A stretch of 64,000 nt of DNA, taken from positions 124,001 to 188,000 of the forward strand of contig BMZV01000003.1 of NCBI GenBank assembly GCA_014652975.1. The letters run 5' to 3'. Origin of the DNA: Kocuria marina. Lineage in GTDB: Bacteria; Actinomycetota; Actinomycetes; Actinomycetales; Micrococcaceae. The notes under the pieces were generated by a model, which ran no database searches, was not told where the DNA came from, and worked only from the letters and a program-made list of their open reading frames with translations. Shown in pieces: positions 8,482 through 17,209 of the stretch. The translations under genes were made by a program, and so were the position numbers. Positions within the stretch are counted from its first letter, which is position 1. Every line of letters starts with the position of its first letter.

Positions 8482-9668
8482 ATGACCGTCACGGACGAGT
8501 TTCGCGCCGCACGCTACCACCTGGTGTCGCTCCAGCAGGAGTGGGAACGGGCCCGGGAGGAGTTCGTGTGGCCGCGCGTCGATCACTTCAACTTCGGCCT
8601 GGACTGGTTCGACCAACTCGCCGCATCCCCCGAGCGCCGGGACCAGGACGCGCTGATCATCCTGGAGGAGGACGGCTCCCGCCTGACCCGCACGTTCGCG
8701 CGACTGAGCCAGGACTCCGCGCGGGTCGCCAACTGGTTGCGCGAGCTCGGTGTGCGCCGCGGGGACCGCGTGATCCTCATGCTCAACAACCAGGTGGGGC
8801 TGTGGGAGTGCATGCTCGCGTGCATCAAGCTGGGGGCGGTGGTGATCCCCTCGACCACCCAGATGGAACCCACCGACCTCACGGCCGGGTGGAACGCGCC
8901 GGCGCCTCGCGGGCGGTGGGCGGCGTGGAGGATGCCGCCAAGTTCGCCTCCGGGCCCGGGGACTACGCGGTCGTGTACGTCCCGGGGGTCCGGGCGGGTT
9001 CCGAACCGGTCGCCGCACCCGAGCTTCCCCACCGCACGTGCCTGGACTACCGGGACGCGTACGCGAGCTCGGACGAACTGGAACCGGACTCGCCCACGGG
9101 CGGGGACGCTACCCTGCTGCTGTACTTCACGTCCGGGACCACGTCCACGCCGAAACTCGTGGGGCACACCCACACGTCCTACCCCGTGGGCCACCTCTCC
9201 ACGATGTACTGGATCGGTCTGGAACCCGGTGACATCGTCTCGGTGGACGAGAACGGGGTGTTCAGCTACATGGGCCGCTCCGACGACGTGTTCAAGTCCA
9301 ACGACTACAAGATCTCCCCGTTCGAGCTCGAGTCCGTGCTCGTGGAACACCCCGCGGTGCTGGAAGCGGCCATCGTCCCCACCCCGGACGAGCTGCGCCT
9401 CGCGGTCCCCAAGGCCTGCGTCACGCCCGCGCCCGGCCGCATGGCCGACGTCGCGACCGCCACGGAGATCCTGGCCTACTGCCGCACCAAGGTGGCACCC
9501 TACAAGCGGATCCGTCGGATCGAGTTCCTCGAACTGCCTAAGACCATCTCGGGCAAGAGCCGTCGCGTGGAACTGCGCTCGGTGAAGACGCGTCGCTCCG
9601 AATCCGGCCGAGCGCCGGAGGGGCACGGGACGGAGTACCGCGAGGAGGATCTGTCCCTGGACCAGTAA
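8482..9668 (+). pseudogene. medium-chain acyl-CoA synthetase, frameshifted and internally deleted
   Basis: The gene starts at an ATG with GAGGAGGG upstream and reads MTVTDEFRAARYHLVSLQQE ... LGAVVIPSTTQMEPTDL, a typical N-terminus of ACSM-type AMP-forming acyl-CoA synthetases. At about 8884 one base is missing: restoring it gives DLTDRVERAGASRAVGGVED and the reading continues in the next frame. The AMP-binding P-loop LLLYFTSGTTSTPKLVGHTH is present. Then GLEPGDI at about 9229 is joined directly to VSVDENGVFSYMGRSDDVFK, so roughly 200 residues of the adenylation core (A5-A7 region) are missing in frame. The C-terminal domain with the conserved Lys (PKTISGKSRRVEL) remains. Family length is about 550 aa; this has about 395 codons. 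Non-functional. Confidence 0.85.
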
Positions 9669-9740
9669 TGGCCGCCCGGTGACGGCCCTCCCGTGACGGT
9701 CGCCCGGTACCGGCCGCCCGGTGACGGACGTTCGATGACA
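9669..9740. repeat. imperfect tandem repeat after the synthetase remnant
   Basis: The stretch contains GGCCGCCCGGTGACGG twice (about 9671 and 9710), with intervening variants CCCGTGACGG and GTCGCCCGGTACC, so a unit of about 16-20 bp is repeated three to four times imperfectly. It lies between the pseudogene stop and the MarR gene. No function is evident; slippage or a decayed operator array are both possible. Confidence 0.5.
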
Positions 9741-9808
9741 GGCCCTTGGTACCCTGACCGGGCCGCGGGAGGGCACCGACGGCATCCGATGAGGAAGGCG
9801 GGTTCCCT

Positions 9809-10327
9809 GTGTCGATCACCCCCGGGCTCTCCAGGGACCCCATTGCCGAGGCCCAACGCAACTGGATGCGGCACGGGTGGGAGGACACCGCCGCGCCCAT
9901 GGCGGCGGTCACGGCCATCATGCGCGTGCAACAGATCCTGCTGTCCCGGGCCGAGGCCGTCCTCAAACCGTTCGGGCTCACATTCGCGCGCTACGAGCTG
10001 ATCGCGCTGCTGAGTTTCTCGCGCGAGCACCAGATGTTCATGAAGAAGGCCAGTGCCCTGTTGCAGGTCCACCCGACCTCCGTGACCAACGCGGTGGACC
10101 GCCTCGAGGACGCGGGCCTGGTGCGCCGCGAACCGCTGCCCAGTGACCGGCGGGCCATCACCATCGTGCTCACGGATCGGGGGACGGCCGTAGCCGCCGA
10201 AGCCACCGAGGCGCTCAACCGTGACCTGTTCCGCGAGACGGGGTTCGCGCCGGACGAGGTGGACTCGCTCATCACGATCCTGCGGCGCTTCCGCGCACAC
10301 GCCGGGGACTTCGCGATCGAGGGCTGA
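9809..10327 (+). CDS. MarR family transcriptional regulator
   Basis: 172 aa, GTG start with AGGAAGGCGGG upstream. Winged-helix architecture: dimerisation helix MAAVTAIMRVQQILLSRAEA (residues 31-50), FGLTFARYELIALLSF, recognition helix LLQVHPTSVTNAVDRLEDAG and wing RREPLPSDRRAITIVLT. MarR proteins usually bind palindromes near their own promoter and respond to small aromatic or acyl-CoA ligands. It follows the acyl-CoA synthetase remnant in the same direction and sits tail-to-tail with mmsB, so it may control the acyl-CoA or valine-degradation genes; target and ligand are not seen. Confidence 0.88.
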   Translation: MSITPGLSRDPIAEAQRNWMRHGWEDTAAPMAAVTAIMRVQQILLSRAEAVLKPFGLTFARYELIALLSFSREHQMFMKKASALLQVHPTSVTNAVDRLEDAGLVRREPLPSDRRAITIVLTDRGTAVAAEATEALNRDLFRETGFAPDEVDSLITILRRFRAHAGDFAIEG

Positions 10328-10409
10328 CGCCCCTGCGACGCCAGGCCCCGCCATTCAAGCCCCGCCGCGCACGCTCCCCGCTCAATCCTTGCTGGTCAGG
10401 CCATGCCAC

Positions 10410-11342
10410 TCAGGCCCCGCGCTCGCTCTCGGCGCGGATGGTCTCGATGATCCCCGAGAAGTCCCGGTGGGCGCCGTCGCCGGCCGCGAACTCGCGGTAC
10501 AGCTGCGCGGCGAGCGGGCCCATGTGGGCCGCGACCCCGGTATCGGTCAGTGCGGAGACGGCCAGGTTCAGGTCCTTGGCCATCAGGGCTCCGGCGAAGC
10601 CCGGCCGGAAATCGCGGTTGGCGGGACTCGCGGGAACGGGCCCGGGCACCGGGCAGTTCGTGGTCAGGGACCAGCACTGTCCCGAGGCCTGCGAGACGAC
10701 GTCGTACATCGCGTCGTGCGTGAGCCCCAGTTTCTCGGCCAGCACGAACGCCTCGCTCACCGCGATCATGGACACGCCCAGGATCATGTTGTTGCAGATC
10801 TTCGCGGCCTGCCCCATGCCGTTGCCCCCGCAGTGCACGATCCGCCCGCCCATGATCTCGGGCAGCGGGAGCACCTCCCGGTATACGTCCTTCGGGGCAC
10901 CCACCATGAACGCGAGCGTTCCCGCCTCCGCCCCGACGACGCCGCCCGAGACCGGTGCGTCCGCCGCCCGGTGGCCCGCCGCCACGGCGAGTTCGGCGAC
11001 GTCCTGCGCGTCGGAGATGTCGATCGTGGAGCAGTCGAGGAACGTGGTCCCGGCGGGTGCCGCCGCGAGCAGACCGGGCGCGGCGTCGTCGCCCATGTAG
11101 GCCTGCCGGACGTGCCGACCCGAGGGGAACATGGTGATGACGACCTGTGCCTCACGGACCGCGGCCGCGGGCGAGTCCACCACCGTGACCCCGGCCGCGC
11201 GGGCGGCGTCCATCGCGGCGGGGACCACGTCGAACCCCAGGACCGGGACGCCCGCGGCCACCAAGTTGGCGGCCATGGGCCCGCCCATGTGGCCCAGGCC
11301 CAGGAAGGCCACCCGGAGATCTGTTGTGCCGGAGGTGTTCAT
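10410..11342 (-). CDS. mmsB: 3-hydroxyisobutyrate dehydrogenase
   Basis: 310 aa. NAD-dependent oxidation of 3-hydroxyisobutyrate to methylmalonate semialdehyde in valine catabolism. Seen: N-terminal Rossmann signature VAFLGLGHMGGPMAANL (residues 11-27), the substrate loop DAPVSGGVVGAEAGTLAFM, and the catalytic Lys region GMGQAAKICNNMILG. Two copies of the 11-mer GACGACGCCGC (10935-10945 and, on the other strand, 11080-11090) lie within it, one encoding GDDAA and the other read as GGVVG. It lies 156 nt downstream of mmsA on the same strand, which fits the mmsA-mmsB pathway pair. Confidence 0.93.
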   Translation of the reverse strand: MNTSGTTDLRVAFLGLGHMGGPMAANLVAAGVPVLGFDVVPAAMDAARAAGVTVVDSPAAAVREAQVVITMFPSGRHVRQAYMGDDAAPGLLAAAPAGTTFLDCSTIDISDAQDVAELAVAAGHRAADAPVSGGVVGAEAGTLAFMVGAPKDVYREVLPLPEIMGGRIVHCGGNGMGQAAKICNNMILGVSMIAVSEAFVLAEKLGLTHDAMYDVVSQASGQCWSLTTNCPVPGPVPASPANRDFRPGFAGALMAKDLNLAVSALTDTGVAAHMGPLAAQLYREFAAGDGAHRDFSGIIETIRAESERGA

Positions 11343-11362
11343 GGTGCTCCCTGACGGTACGG

Positions 11363-11406
11363 AACCCGGGGGTTCGGGACGTTCGGTTCGGGCGTTCGGC
11401 TCGGGT
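11363..11406. repeat. short tandem repeat between mmsA and mmsB
   Basis: The spacer holds GGTTCGGGACGTTCGG followed by TTCGGGCGTTCGGCTCGGG, an imperfect repetition of a unit near GTTCGGGCGTTCGG. Further down, CCGCGGGCGCCCGCGG can fold back on itself. The spacer carries no ORF of its own. It may separate expression of the two genes or be neutral. Confidence 0.4.
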
Positions 11407-11498
11407 CGCGAAGTGCGGGTCGTGAGGCGCGGGACCTATGGGGCGGGGACCAGGGCCGGGCCCCGTGGAAGGGAACCCGCGGGCGCCCGCGGGCCCGC

Positions 11499-12995
11499 TC
11501 AGCTGCCGGCGGGCATCACGAAGCTCGAGCCCTCCTTGGCCCCGGAGGGCCAGCGCGTGGTCACGGTCTTGGTCTTCGTGTAGAACTTCAACCCGTCCGT
11601 GCCGTGCTGGTTGAGGTCGCCGAAACCGGAGGCCTTCCACCCGCCGAAGGTGTAGTACGCGATGGGCACGGGGATCGGGACGTTCACGCCCACCATCCCC
11701 ACGTCCACCCGGGACGTGAAGTCGCGCGCGGTGTCCCCGTCGCGCGTGAAGATGGCCACGCCGTTGCCGTACTCGTGCTCGGAGGGCAGGCGCAGGGCCT
11801 CCTCGTAGTCCTCGGCACGCACAACACACAGCACGGGGCCGAAGATCTCGTCCTTGTAGATCTGCATGTCCGGTGTGACGTGGTCGAACAGGGTGGCCCC
11901 GACCCAGAAGCCGTCGGGGTGACCCGCGACCTCCGCGCCGCGCCCGTCTACGAGCAGCGTGGCGCCCTCCTGCTCACCGATGCCGATGTAGCGCTCGATG
12001 CGTTCCTTGGCGTCCGGGCCCACGACCGGGCCGAAGTCCGAAGCCGGGTCGAGGGACGGGCCCAGGGTGAGTTGGTCAATGCGCTCGCGCAGCAGGTCGA
12101 CCAACAGGTCTGCGGTGGCCTCCCCCACGGGCACCGCCACGGACACCGCCATACAGCGCTCCCCCGCGGAGCCGTAGGCGGCGCCCATGAGGGCGTCCGC
12201 GGCCTGCTCGAGGTCCGCGTCCGGCATGATGACCATGTGGTTCTTGGCGCCCCCAAAGCACTGGGCGCGCTTGTTGTGCTGCGCGGCGGCCACGTAGATG
12301 GACTGGGCGATCGGACTCGAACCCACGAATCCCACGGCCTTGACGCGCGGGTCCTCGATCAGCGCGTCCACGGCGGTCTTGTCCCCGTGGACCACGTTCA
12401 GCACGCCCTCGGGCATCCCGGCCTCGACGGCGAGTTCCGCGAGCCGCACGGGCACGGACGGGTCGCGTTCCGAGGGCTTGAGCACGAACGTGTTGCCCGC
12501 TGCGAGCGCGATGCCGGTCTTCCACAGCGGGATCATGGCCGGGAAGTTGAACGGGGTGATCCCCGCGACCACGCCGAGGGGCTGGCGGACCGAGTGGACG
12601 TCGATCCCCGTGCCGGCGTTCGCGGAGAACTCCCCCTTGAGCAGGTGGGGTGCCCCGGCGGCGAATTCCACGACCTCGACGCCGCGCTGAATGTCCCCGC
12701 GCGCGTCCTCCAGCGTCTTGCCGTGTTCGTTGGACAGCAGCTCGGCCAACTCGTCCGCGTTCTCGTTAATCCGGTCCACCCATTTGAGCAAGAGCCGCCC
12801 CCGGCGTTGGGGGTTGAGCGCGGACCATACGGGGAACGCCTCCTGGGCCGAGGTGACGGCGCGCTCGACCTCGTCCGCGGTGGCCAGGGGCACCTGCGCC
12901 GCGACCGTGCCCCGCACGGGGTTGTAGACGTCCCCGAATCGCCCGGACTCCCCCGGGACGCGTGTGCCTGCGATGAAATGTGGGATCTGGGTCAT
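11499..12995 (-). CDS. mmsA: methylmalonate-semialdehyde dehydrogenase (CoA-acylating)
   Basis: 498 aa; converts methylmalonate semialdehyde plus CoA and NAD+ to propionyl-CoA and CO2, the last step of the valine branch. Aldehyde dehydrogenase fold with ITPFNFPAMIPLWKTGIALA, FVGSSPIAQSIYVAA, and catalytic Cys in GSAGERCMAVSVAV; the GERCMA form is typical of CoA-acylating MMSDH. C-terminus VGMVGVNVPIPVPIAYYTFG. I chose the ATG at 12995; an in-frame ATG at 13019 would add eight residues but has no better ribosome binding site. Its product feeds the acyl-CoA carboxylase parts encoded at 40 and 54 kb. Confidence 0.95.
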   Translation of the reverse strand: MTQIPHFIAGTRVPGESGRFGDVYNPVRGTVAAQVPLATADEVERAVTSAQEAFPVWSALNPQRRGRLLLKWVDRINENADELAELLSNEHGKTLEDARGDIQRGVEVVEFAAGAPHLLKGEFSANAGTGIDVHSVRQPLGVVAGITPFNFPAMIPLWKTGIALAAGNTFVLKPSERDPSVPVRLAELAVEAGMPEGVLNVVHGDKTAVDALIEDPRVKAVGFVGSSPIAQSIYVAAAQHNKRAQCFGGAKNHMVIMPDADLEQAADALMGAAYGSAGERCMAVSVAVPVGEATADLLVDLLRERIDQLTLGPSLDPASDFGPVVGPDAKERIERYIGIGEQEGATLLVDGRGAEVAGHPDGFWVGATLFDHVTPDMQIYKDEIFGPVLCVVRAEDYEEALRLPSEHEYGNGVAIFTRDGDTARDFTSRVDVGMVGVNVPIPVPIAYYTFGGWKASGFGDLNQHGTDGLKFYTKTKTVTTRWPSGAKEGSSFVMPAGS

Positions 12996-13020
12996 GGTCG
13001 TCTCTTTGCGGCGCTCCATT

Positions 13021-13036
13021 GTGACGTGCGTCTCAC
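13021..13036. promoter_or_regulatory. inverted repeat just upstream of mmsA
   Basis: GTGACGTGCGTCTCAC has matching GTGA/TCAC ends with partly symmetric centre and lies 26 nt before the mmsA start, in an AT-rich stretch (AAAAATCTAACGACAAACC). The position fits a repressor operator or promoter element. The cognate regulator is unknown; the nearby MarR is one candidate. Confidence 0.35.
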
Positions 13037-13117
13037 GAAAAATCTAACGACAAACCATTACACGTGCAATCAATCGTGGGGCGACGGATTCCCGACCACA
13101 CCACGCAGAATCGCGCC

Positions 13118-14137
13118 TCAGGAACTGCGGTGTGAACCCCACGGGAGTGTGACAACCACGAGGCCCACGAGGGTGGCCAGCGTGCCCGCGACCGTGACGG
13201 GGGTGACCACGGTGGCCGCGGTGGGCACGGCGACGTCGAGCACGAGCGCCCCCAGCAGCATGCCCGTCACGAGCCCCAGGCTGGTCTGCAACACACCCAC
13301 GTGCCGGGCCAGCACCGCCCCGGCGGCCACGAACACGATGCCCAGGATCCCGCCCGTATAGAGCCACCACTCGTGGGGCCACTGCACGGGGCCGGGGCGC
13401 GTGAGCCAGCGGGCCACACCGGCCACGACCACGAGTGCCACGGTCCCGGCCGCGAAGTTCGTGAGCGTGGATGTGAGGGGCGTCCCGGTGGCCGCGGCAA
13501 TGTGAGCGTTCCACGCCGTCTGCACCGTGTTGAGCACACCCGCCAGAACCGGCAACGCCACCGCGCCCACGAGCGCCGGGGTGGACATGTGCAGGGGACC
13601 CGCCGAGAACCGCGGCACCATGGCCACGGCCACGGCGGCCAGGATCAGGACGGTGCCGAGCACCCTGTAGCGGCTCAGCGGTTGCATCCCGCCGGGGCCG
13701 ATCCCCCACCGGTCCACGAGCATCCCGCCCAGGGACTGGCCCACCACGAGACCCAGGATGAACACGGACACGCCCAGCAGCGCCGTCGTGAGCGTCTGCG
13801 CGATCACGAGGTACGCGCCGAAGACCCCGGCCAGGAAGTACCACCAGCGGATCCGCCGCGTACGCAGCACGCCCGGCAACCGCGCCGCGCCGCGCCGGCC
13901 CGCAGGCAGTAGGACGGAGCCCACGAGCAACACTGCGCACCCGATCCCGAAGCTCACGAGCGCGGCGAGGTACGGGTCCCCCATGGCGCGGCCCAGCGCG
14001 CCGTTGAACCGCGACTGGACGGCCAGGCACGAGCCCGCCAGGATACTCAGCACGACCCCCGTGAGAAGGACGAGCGGGCTCCGGGCTTGCGCGTGTGGAG
14101 TGGGGGCGGGACGGCGGACGGGGGTGGGAGAAGTCAC
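13118..14137 (-). CDS. DMT family transporter (YdcZ/DUF606-like, duplicated)
   Basis: 339-aa polytopic membrane protein with about ten helices in two similar halves. The first half has LTGVVLSILAGSCLAVQSRF, NGALGRAMGDPYLAALVSFG and WYFLAGVFGAYLVIAQT; the second has GVLNTVQTAWNAHIAAATGT and WLYTGGILGIVFVAAGAVLA. This duplicated NGxLGxxxGxPxxAxxxxF pattern is that of the drug/metabolite transporter superfamily, YdcZ branch. GTG start at 14137. The substrate cannot be read from sequence. It is divergent from the S4-domain gene. Confidence 0.8.
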   Translation of the reverse strand: MTSPTPVRRPAPTPHAQARSPLVLLTGVVLSILAGSCLAVQSRFNGALGRAMGDPYLAALVSFGIGCAVLLVGSVLLPAGRRGAARLPGVLRTRRIRWWYFLAGVFGAYLVIAQTLTTALLGVSVFILGLVVGQSLGGMLVDRWGIGPGGMQPLSRYRVLGTVLILAAVAVAMVPRFSAGPLHMSTPALVGAVALPVLAGVLNTVQTAWNAHIAAATGTPLTSTLTNFAAGTVALVVVAGVARWLTRPGPVQWPHEWWLYTGGILGIVFVAAGAVLARHVGVLQTSLGLVTGMLLGALVLDVAVPTAATVVTPVTVAGTLATLVGLVVVTLPWGSHRSS

Positions 14138-14174
14138 CGATGTAGGCTACTCCCGAGCCTGCGAGGATGGACCC

Positions 14175-14411
14175 ATGCATCACGACGACTACGAAGAACT
14201 CCCGATCCGTGACGAGATGATCCGATTGGGCCAAGCGCTCAAGCTCGCGAACCTCGCGGAGGACGGCCAACACGCCAAGCACTTGGTGTCCGAGGGGCAG
14301 GTCACGGTCAACGGCGCGGTGGAACTGCGCCGCGGCGCGCAACTGCACGCCGGAGACGTGATCGCGGTGGTCGGGGCGGAGCTGCCGCCCGTGCGCATCG
14401 TGACGGGCTGA
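14175..14411 (+). CDS. S4-domain RNA-binding protein (YbcJ/RlbA-like)
   Basis: 78-aa single S4 domain: DEMIRLGQALKLANLAEDGQ, then KHLVSEGQVTVNGAVELRRG and AQLHAGDVIAVVG. Small stand-alone S4 proteins bind structured RNA, often ribosomal. The ATG at 14175 follows GAGGATGGACCC; a TAGGCT -10 box at 14143-14148 lies upstream. The stop is 4 nt from the convergent hydrolase stop. Confidence 0.88.
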   Translation: MHHDDYEELPIRDEMIRLGQALKLANLAEDGQHAKHLVSEGQVTVNGAVELRRGAQLHAGDVIAVVGAELPPVRIVTG

Positions 14412-14415
14412 CGCC

Positions 14416-15069
14416 CTACGAGGTCGCGTCCACGGCGGCCTGGAGATACTCCTTAATGTGCGCGAGTTCCTCCGGGCAGACCCCGTGACCGATGCCCCGG
14501 TACTGGATCTTGGTCAGCTCGGTGTGATCGTTGGCCCACTCGGCGGTGCCGTCTACGAGCACCGAGGTGATCACGGGGTCCTCCGGGTCCCGGCCCCAGA
14601 ACATGCGCAGCGGCTCGGCGCGCAGCCGGTCGTCCCGGAAGAAATCAGCTTGGGCGTCGTCTGGCGCCACGCGGATCACGAACCCGGACATCCCCACGAC
14701 GGCGTCCACGAGCTCGGGGACGTGACGCGCCACGGTCGTGGCCATGGCCATGCCCTGGGAGAACCCCAGTAGGAAGACGTGCGTGTGCTGCTGGGACTCT
14801 TCGCGCAACCACTCGATCACGGCCTCGGCCGCGGCGACCACGGCGTCCGTGGTGAACGCGAGATCTGCGGCCAGCGGGAACCACTGGAACCCCATGCCCG
14901 CACGCTGCGGTGCGCGCACGGACGCGTACGTGTAGCCCTGCGGTAGCGCGAAGCTCAGGGCCATGAGGTCTTCCTCGTACGAACCGTAGCCGTGGAACAT
15001 GACCACCAAGGGTGTTCCGGCGCGGTCCTGCGGTTCGTTGTTCCAGATCACGTGGGGAGCTTGCTGCAT
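14416..15069 (-). CDS. alpha/beta hydrolase (phospholipase/carboxylesterase family)
   Basis: 217 aa. Oxyanion region VVMFHGYGSYEEDLM (residues about 22-36), nucleophile elbow LLGFSQGMAMATTVA with the catalytic Ser, and catalytic His in GIGHGVCPEELAHIKEY at the C-terminus; the Asp is probably near FWGRDPEDPVI. It matches the small carboxylesterase/phospholipase YpfH-EstB type. The frame is open upstream to 15771, but that part is antisense to the SGNH gene and the ATG at 15069 has AGGATGGAACC before it. Confidence 0.87.
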   Translation of the reverse strand: MQQAPHVIWNNEPQDRAGTPLVVMFHGYGSYEEDLMALSFALPQGYTYASVRAPQRAGMGFQWFPLAADLAFTTDAVVAAAEAVIEWLREESQQHTHVFLLGFSQGMAMATTVARHVPELVDAVVGMSGFVIRVAPDDAQADFFRDDRLRAEPLRMFWGRDPEDPVITSVLVDGTAEWANDHTELTKIQYRGIGHGVCPEELAHIKEYLQAAVDATS

Positions 15070-15144
15070 GGTTCCATCCTGACATGCCCACCCGGCACTG
15101 CCCGCGGGCCTGAGTCGTTCAGGCGGGTGTGTTAGAAACCGGGT

Positions 15145-15993
15145 ATGGATAAGAGCACTCACTCCCGAGCCCCCTCCGACCCGAAGCACCCTTGGCACCG
15201 CATGGTCTCGATCGGCGATTCTTTCACGGAGGGCGTCGGCGATCCCGACGACGCCGTACCCGGCGGTGTGCGCGGTTGGGCCGATCGCGTGGCCGAGGAG
15301 CTCGCGCGCCACACCGACGACTTCGCGTACGCCAACCTCGCGATTCGCGGTCGGCTCTTCCAGGGCATCGTGGACGAACAGCTGGAACCGGCCATCGAAC
15401 TGCGCCCGGACCTCGTGACCATCAGCGCGGGCGGCAACGACATGCTGCGACCCGGTGCGGATCCGGACGACATCGCGGTGCGGCTCGACGCCGTGATCGA
15501 GAAACTCGCCGCCACGGGTGCCACGGTCACGATGTTCGACGGCCCGGACATCGGCAACACCCCCGTGCTGCGCAGCATCCGCGGGCGCGTGGCGATCTTC
15601 AACGAGAACCTGCGCGTGGTGGCCGCCCGGCACGACGCCGTGATGGTGAACCTCTGGGGACTGCAGCAACTGGGGGAACCTGCCATGTGGGCACCGGACC
15701 GGTTGCACTTCTCGCCCCTGGGCCACCAGCTCATCGCGTGCGAGGTCCTGGACTCCCTGGGGGTCGAGCACGACCTGGTCCCCGGCGAGCTCGGGGACCG
15801 TCCCGTGCGCACGTGGCGCGAGGCGCGTCGCGAGGACCTCGTGTGGGCCGGGAAGTACCTGGTCCCGTGGGTCGGCCGCCGGATCCGGCGTCGCAGCTCC
15901 GGGGACAACATCACCGCCAAGCGCCCTTCGTTCGGGCGCACCACGATCCCCGGTGCGGGCGAGGGCATTCCCGGCGAGGACCGGGAGGGCTGA
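15145..15993 (+). CDS. SGNH/GDSL family hydrolase
   Basis: 282 aa. The four SGNH blocks are visible: block I VSIGDSFTEGVGDPDD (residues 21-36), Gly in YANLAIRGRLFQ, block III ISAGGNDMLRPG, and block V WAPDRLHFSPLGHQL with the Asp-x-x-His pair. These esterases act on diverse O-acyl groups. There is no signal peptide. A basic, proline/glycine-rich tail follows the domain (GRRIRRRSSGDN). TTAGAAACC lies a few bases before the ATG, so it may be leaderless. Confidence 0.88.
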   Translation: MDKSTHSRAPSDPKHPWHRMVSIGDSFTEGVGDPDDAVPGGVRGWADRVAEELARHTDDFAYANLAIRGRLFQGIVDEQLEPAIELRPDLVTISAGGNDMLRPGADPDDIAVRLDAVIEKLAATGATVTMFDGPDIGNTPVLRSIRGRVAIFNENLRVVAARHDAVMVNLWGLQQLGEPAMWAPDRLHFSPLGHQLIACEVLDSLGVEHDLVPGELGDRPVRTWREARREDLVWAGKYLVPWVGRRIRRRSSGDNITAKRPSFGRTTIPGAGEGIPGEDREG

Positions 15994-16049
15994 GCCGGCC
16001 CGGGCCCACTGGGTCTCCCCGGCCAGGCCGGCCCGTCAGGGCTCCCTGC

Positions 16050-17207
16050 TCAGTCCCGCAGCACGGTCTCCCGCAGCAACATGCCCACCTGCGGGGTCTC
16101 GATGAGGAACCCGTCGTGCCCGCTCGGGGACGTGATCGTGTGCAGCTCCTGCTCCCCCGGCAGCGCAGCCACGAGTTCGGCGGATTCCGAGGGGAAGAAC
16201 AACCGATCGGAGTCCACCGCGGCCACGAGCCACTCGCACCGGGTGCGGGCGAGGACGTCCCGTAGCTCGCCGCGGCCCCGAGCGACGTCGTGCGACATCA
16301 AGGTCTCGTTGACACTCAGGTACGAGTTCGCGTCGAAGCGGCCCGCGAGTTTGGACGCCTGGTGGTCCAGGTAGCTCTCCACCTGGTACCGACCGCGGTC
16401 CGCGACGTGGGTGGCCTCGGGGTCCTCACGGGGTTGGGGGTCGCGGCCGAAGCGCGTCTCCAGCTCGTGCGCGCTGCGATAGGTGATGTGCGCGATCCGC
16501 CGCGCGAGCCCCAGACCCGCCTCCGGGTACTCGCCCGCGTAGTAGTCGCCGCCCCGGAAGTTCGGGTCCTGGCGGATCGCGAGCGACTGTGCCTGTCCCC
16601 ACGCGAGCTGCTCGGCACCCACGCGCGCGTTGGCCGCGATCACGGCGCACGCGGCCACCCGATCCGGGTGGGACACGGCCCACTCGAGGGCGCGCGCCCC
16701 GCCCATGGACCCGCCGATCACGAGCCGCCACCGGGAGACTCCGAGCGCCCGAGCGAGCAGGGCCTCCGCGGTCACCGAGTCCCGCACGGTCACGCGCGGG
16801 AAACGCGAGCCCCACGGGACGCCGTCCGGTGCGGGACTCGCGGGTCCCGTGCTGCCGTAGCACCCACCCAGGATGTTGGCGCACACCACGAAGTAGCGGT
16901 CCGTGTCGATCGCGGCACCCGGGCCCACGAGTCCGTCCCACCAACCGTCCGCCGCGGCGGCCGCGCCCTCGGGAGCGCTCGCGGCGTCCTCATGCCCCGC
17001 ACCACCGCGCGCCACGTGCGTGTCACCCGTGAGCGCGTGCTCGATCAGCACCGCGTTGGAACCGTCCGCCGCGAGCTCGCCCCACGTCTCGTACGCGAGG
17101 TGCACGTCCGGCAGCCGGAACCGGGACTCGAGCACGAGCTCGCCGAGTTCGGCCCGCCGTACGACGCCGTCGCGCCGCGTGCGCGGCCCGTTGCCCACGA
17201 CCGTCAT
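16050..17207 (-). CDS. metX: homoserine O-acetyltransferase
   Basis: 385-aa alpha/beta-hydrolase-fold enzyme that acetylates homoserine for methionine synthesis. Seen: LAYETWGELAADGSNAVLIE (residues about 38-57), ALTGDTHVARG, the GGCYGSTGPASPAPDG loop, nucleophile elbow LVIGGSMGGARALEW and catalytic His in SPSGHDGFLIETPQV. It starts 2 nt after the metY stop and its Shine-Dalgarno (GGGGAAC) overlaps the end of metY, so it is translationally coupled and shares the SAM-IV riboswitch control upstream of metY. The DGWWDGLVGPGAAIDTDRYF motif is typical of MetX. Confidence 0.95.
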   Translation of the reverse strand: MTVVGNGPRTRRDGVVRRAELGELVLESRFRLPDVHLAYETWGELAADGSNAVLIEHALTGDTHVARGGAGHEDAASAPEGAAAAADGWWDGLVGPGAAIDTDRYFVVCANILGGCYGSTGPASPAPDGVPWGSRFPRVTVRDSVTAEALLARALGVSRWRLVIGGSMGGARALEWAVSHPDRVAACAVIAANARVGAEQLAWGQAQSLAIRQDPNFRGGDYYAGEYPEAGLGLARRIAHITYRSAHELETRFGRDPQPREDPEATHVADRGRYQVESYLDHQASKLAGRFDANSYLSVNETLMSHDVARGRGELRDVLARTRCEWLVAAVDSDRLFFPSESAELVAALPGEQELHTITSPSGHDGFLIETPQVGMLLRETVLRD

Positions 17208-17209
17208 GG

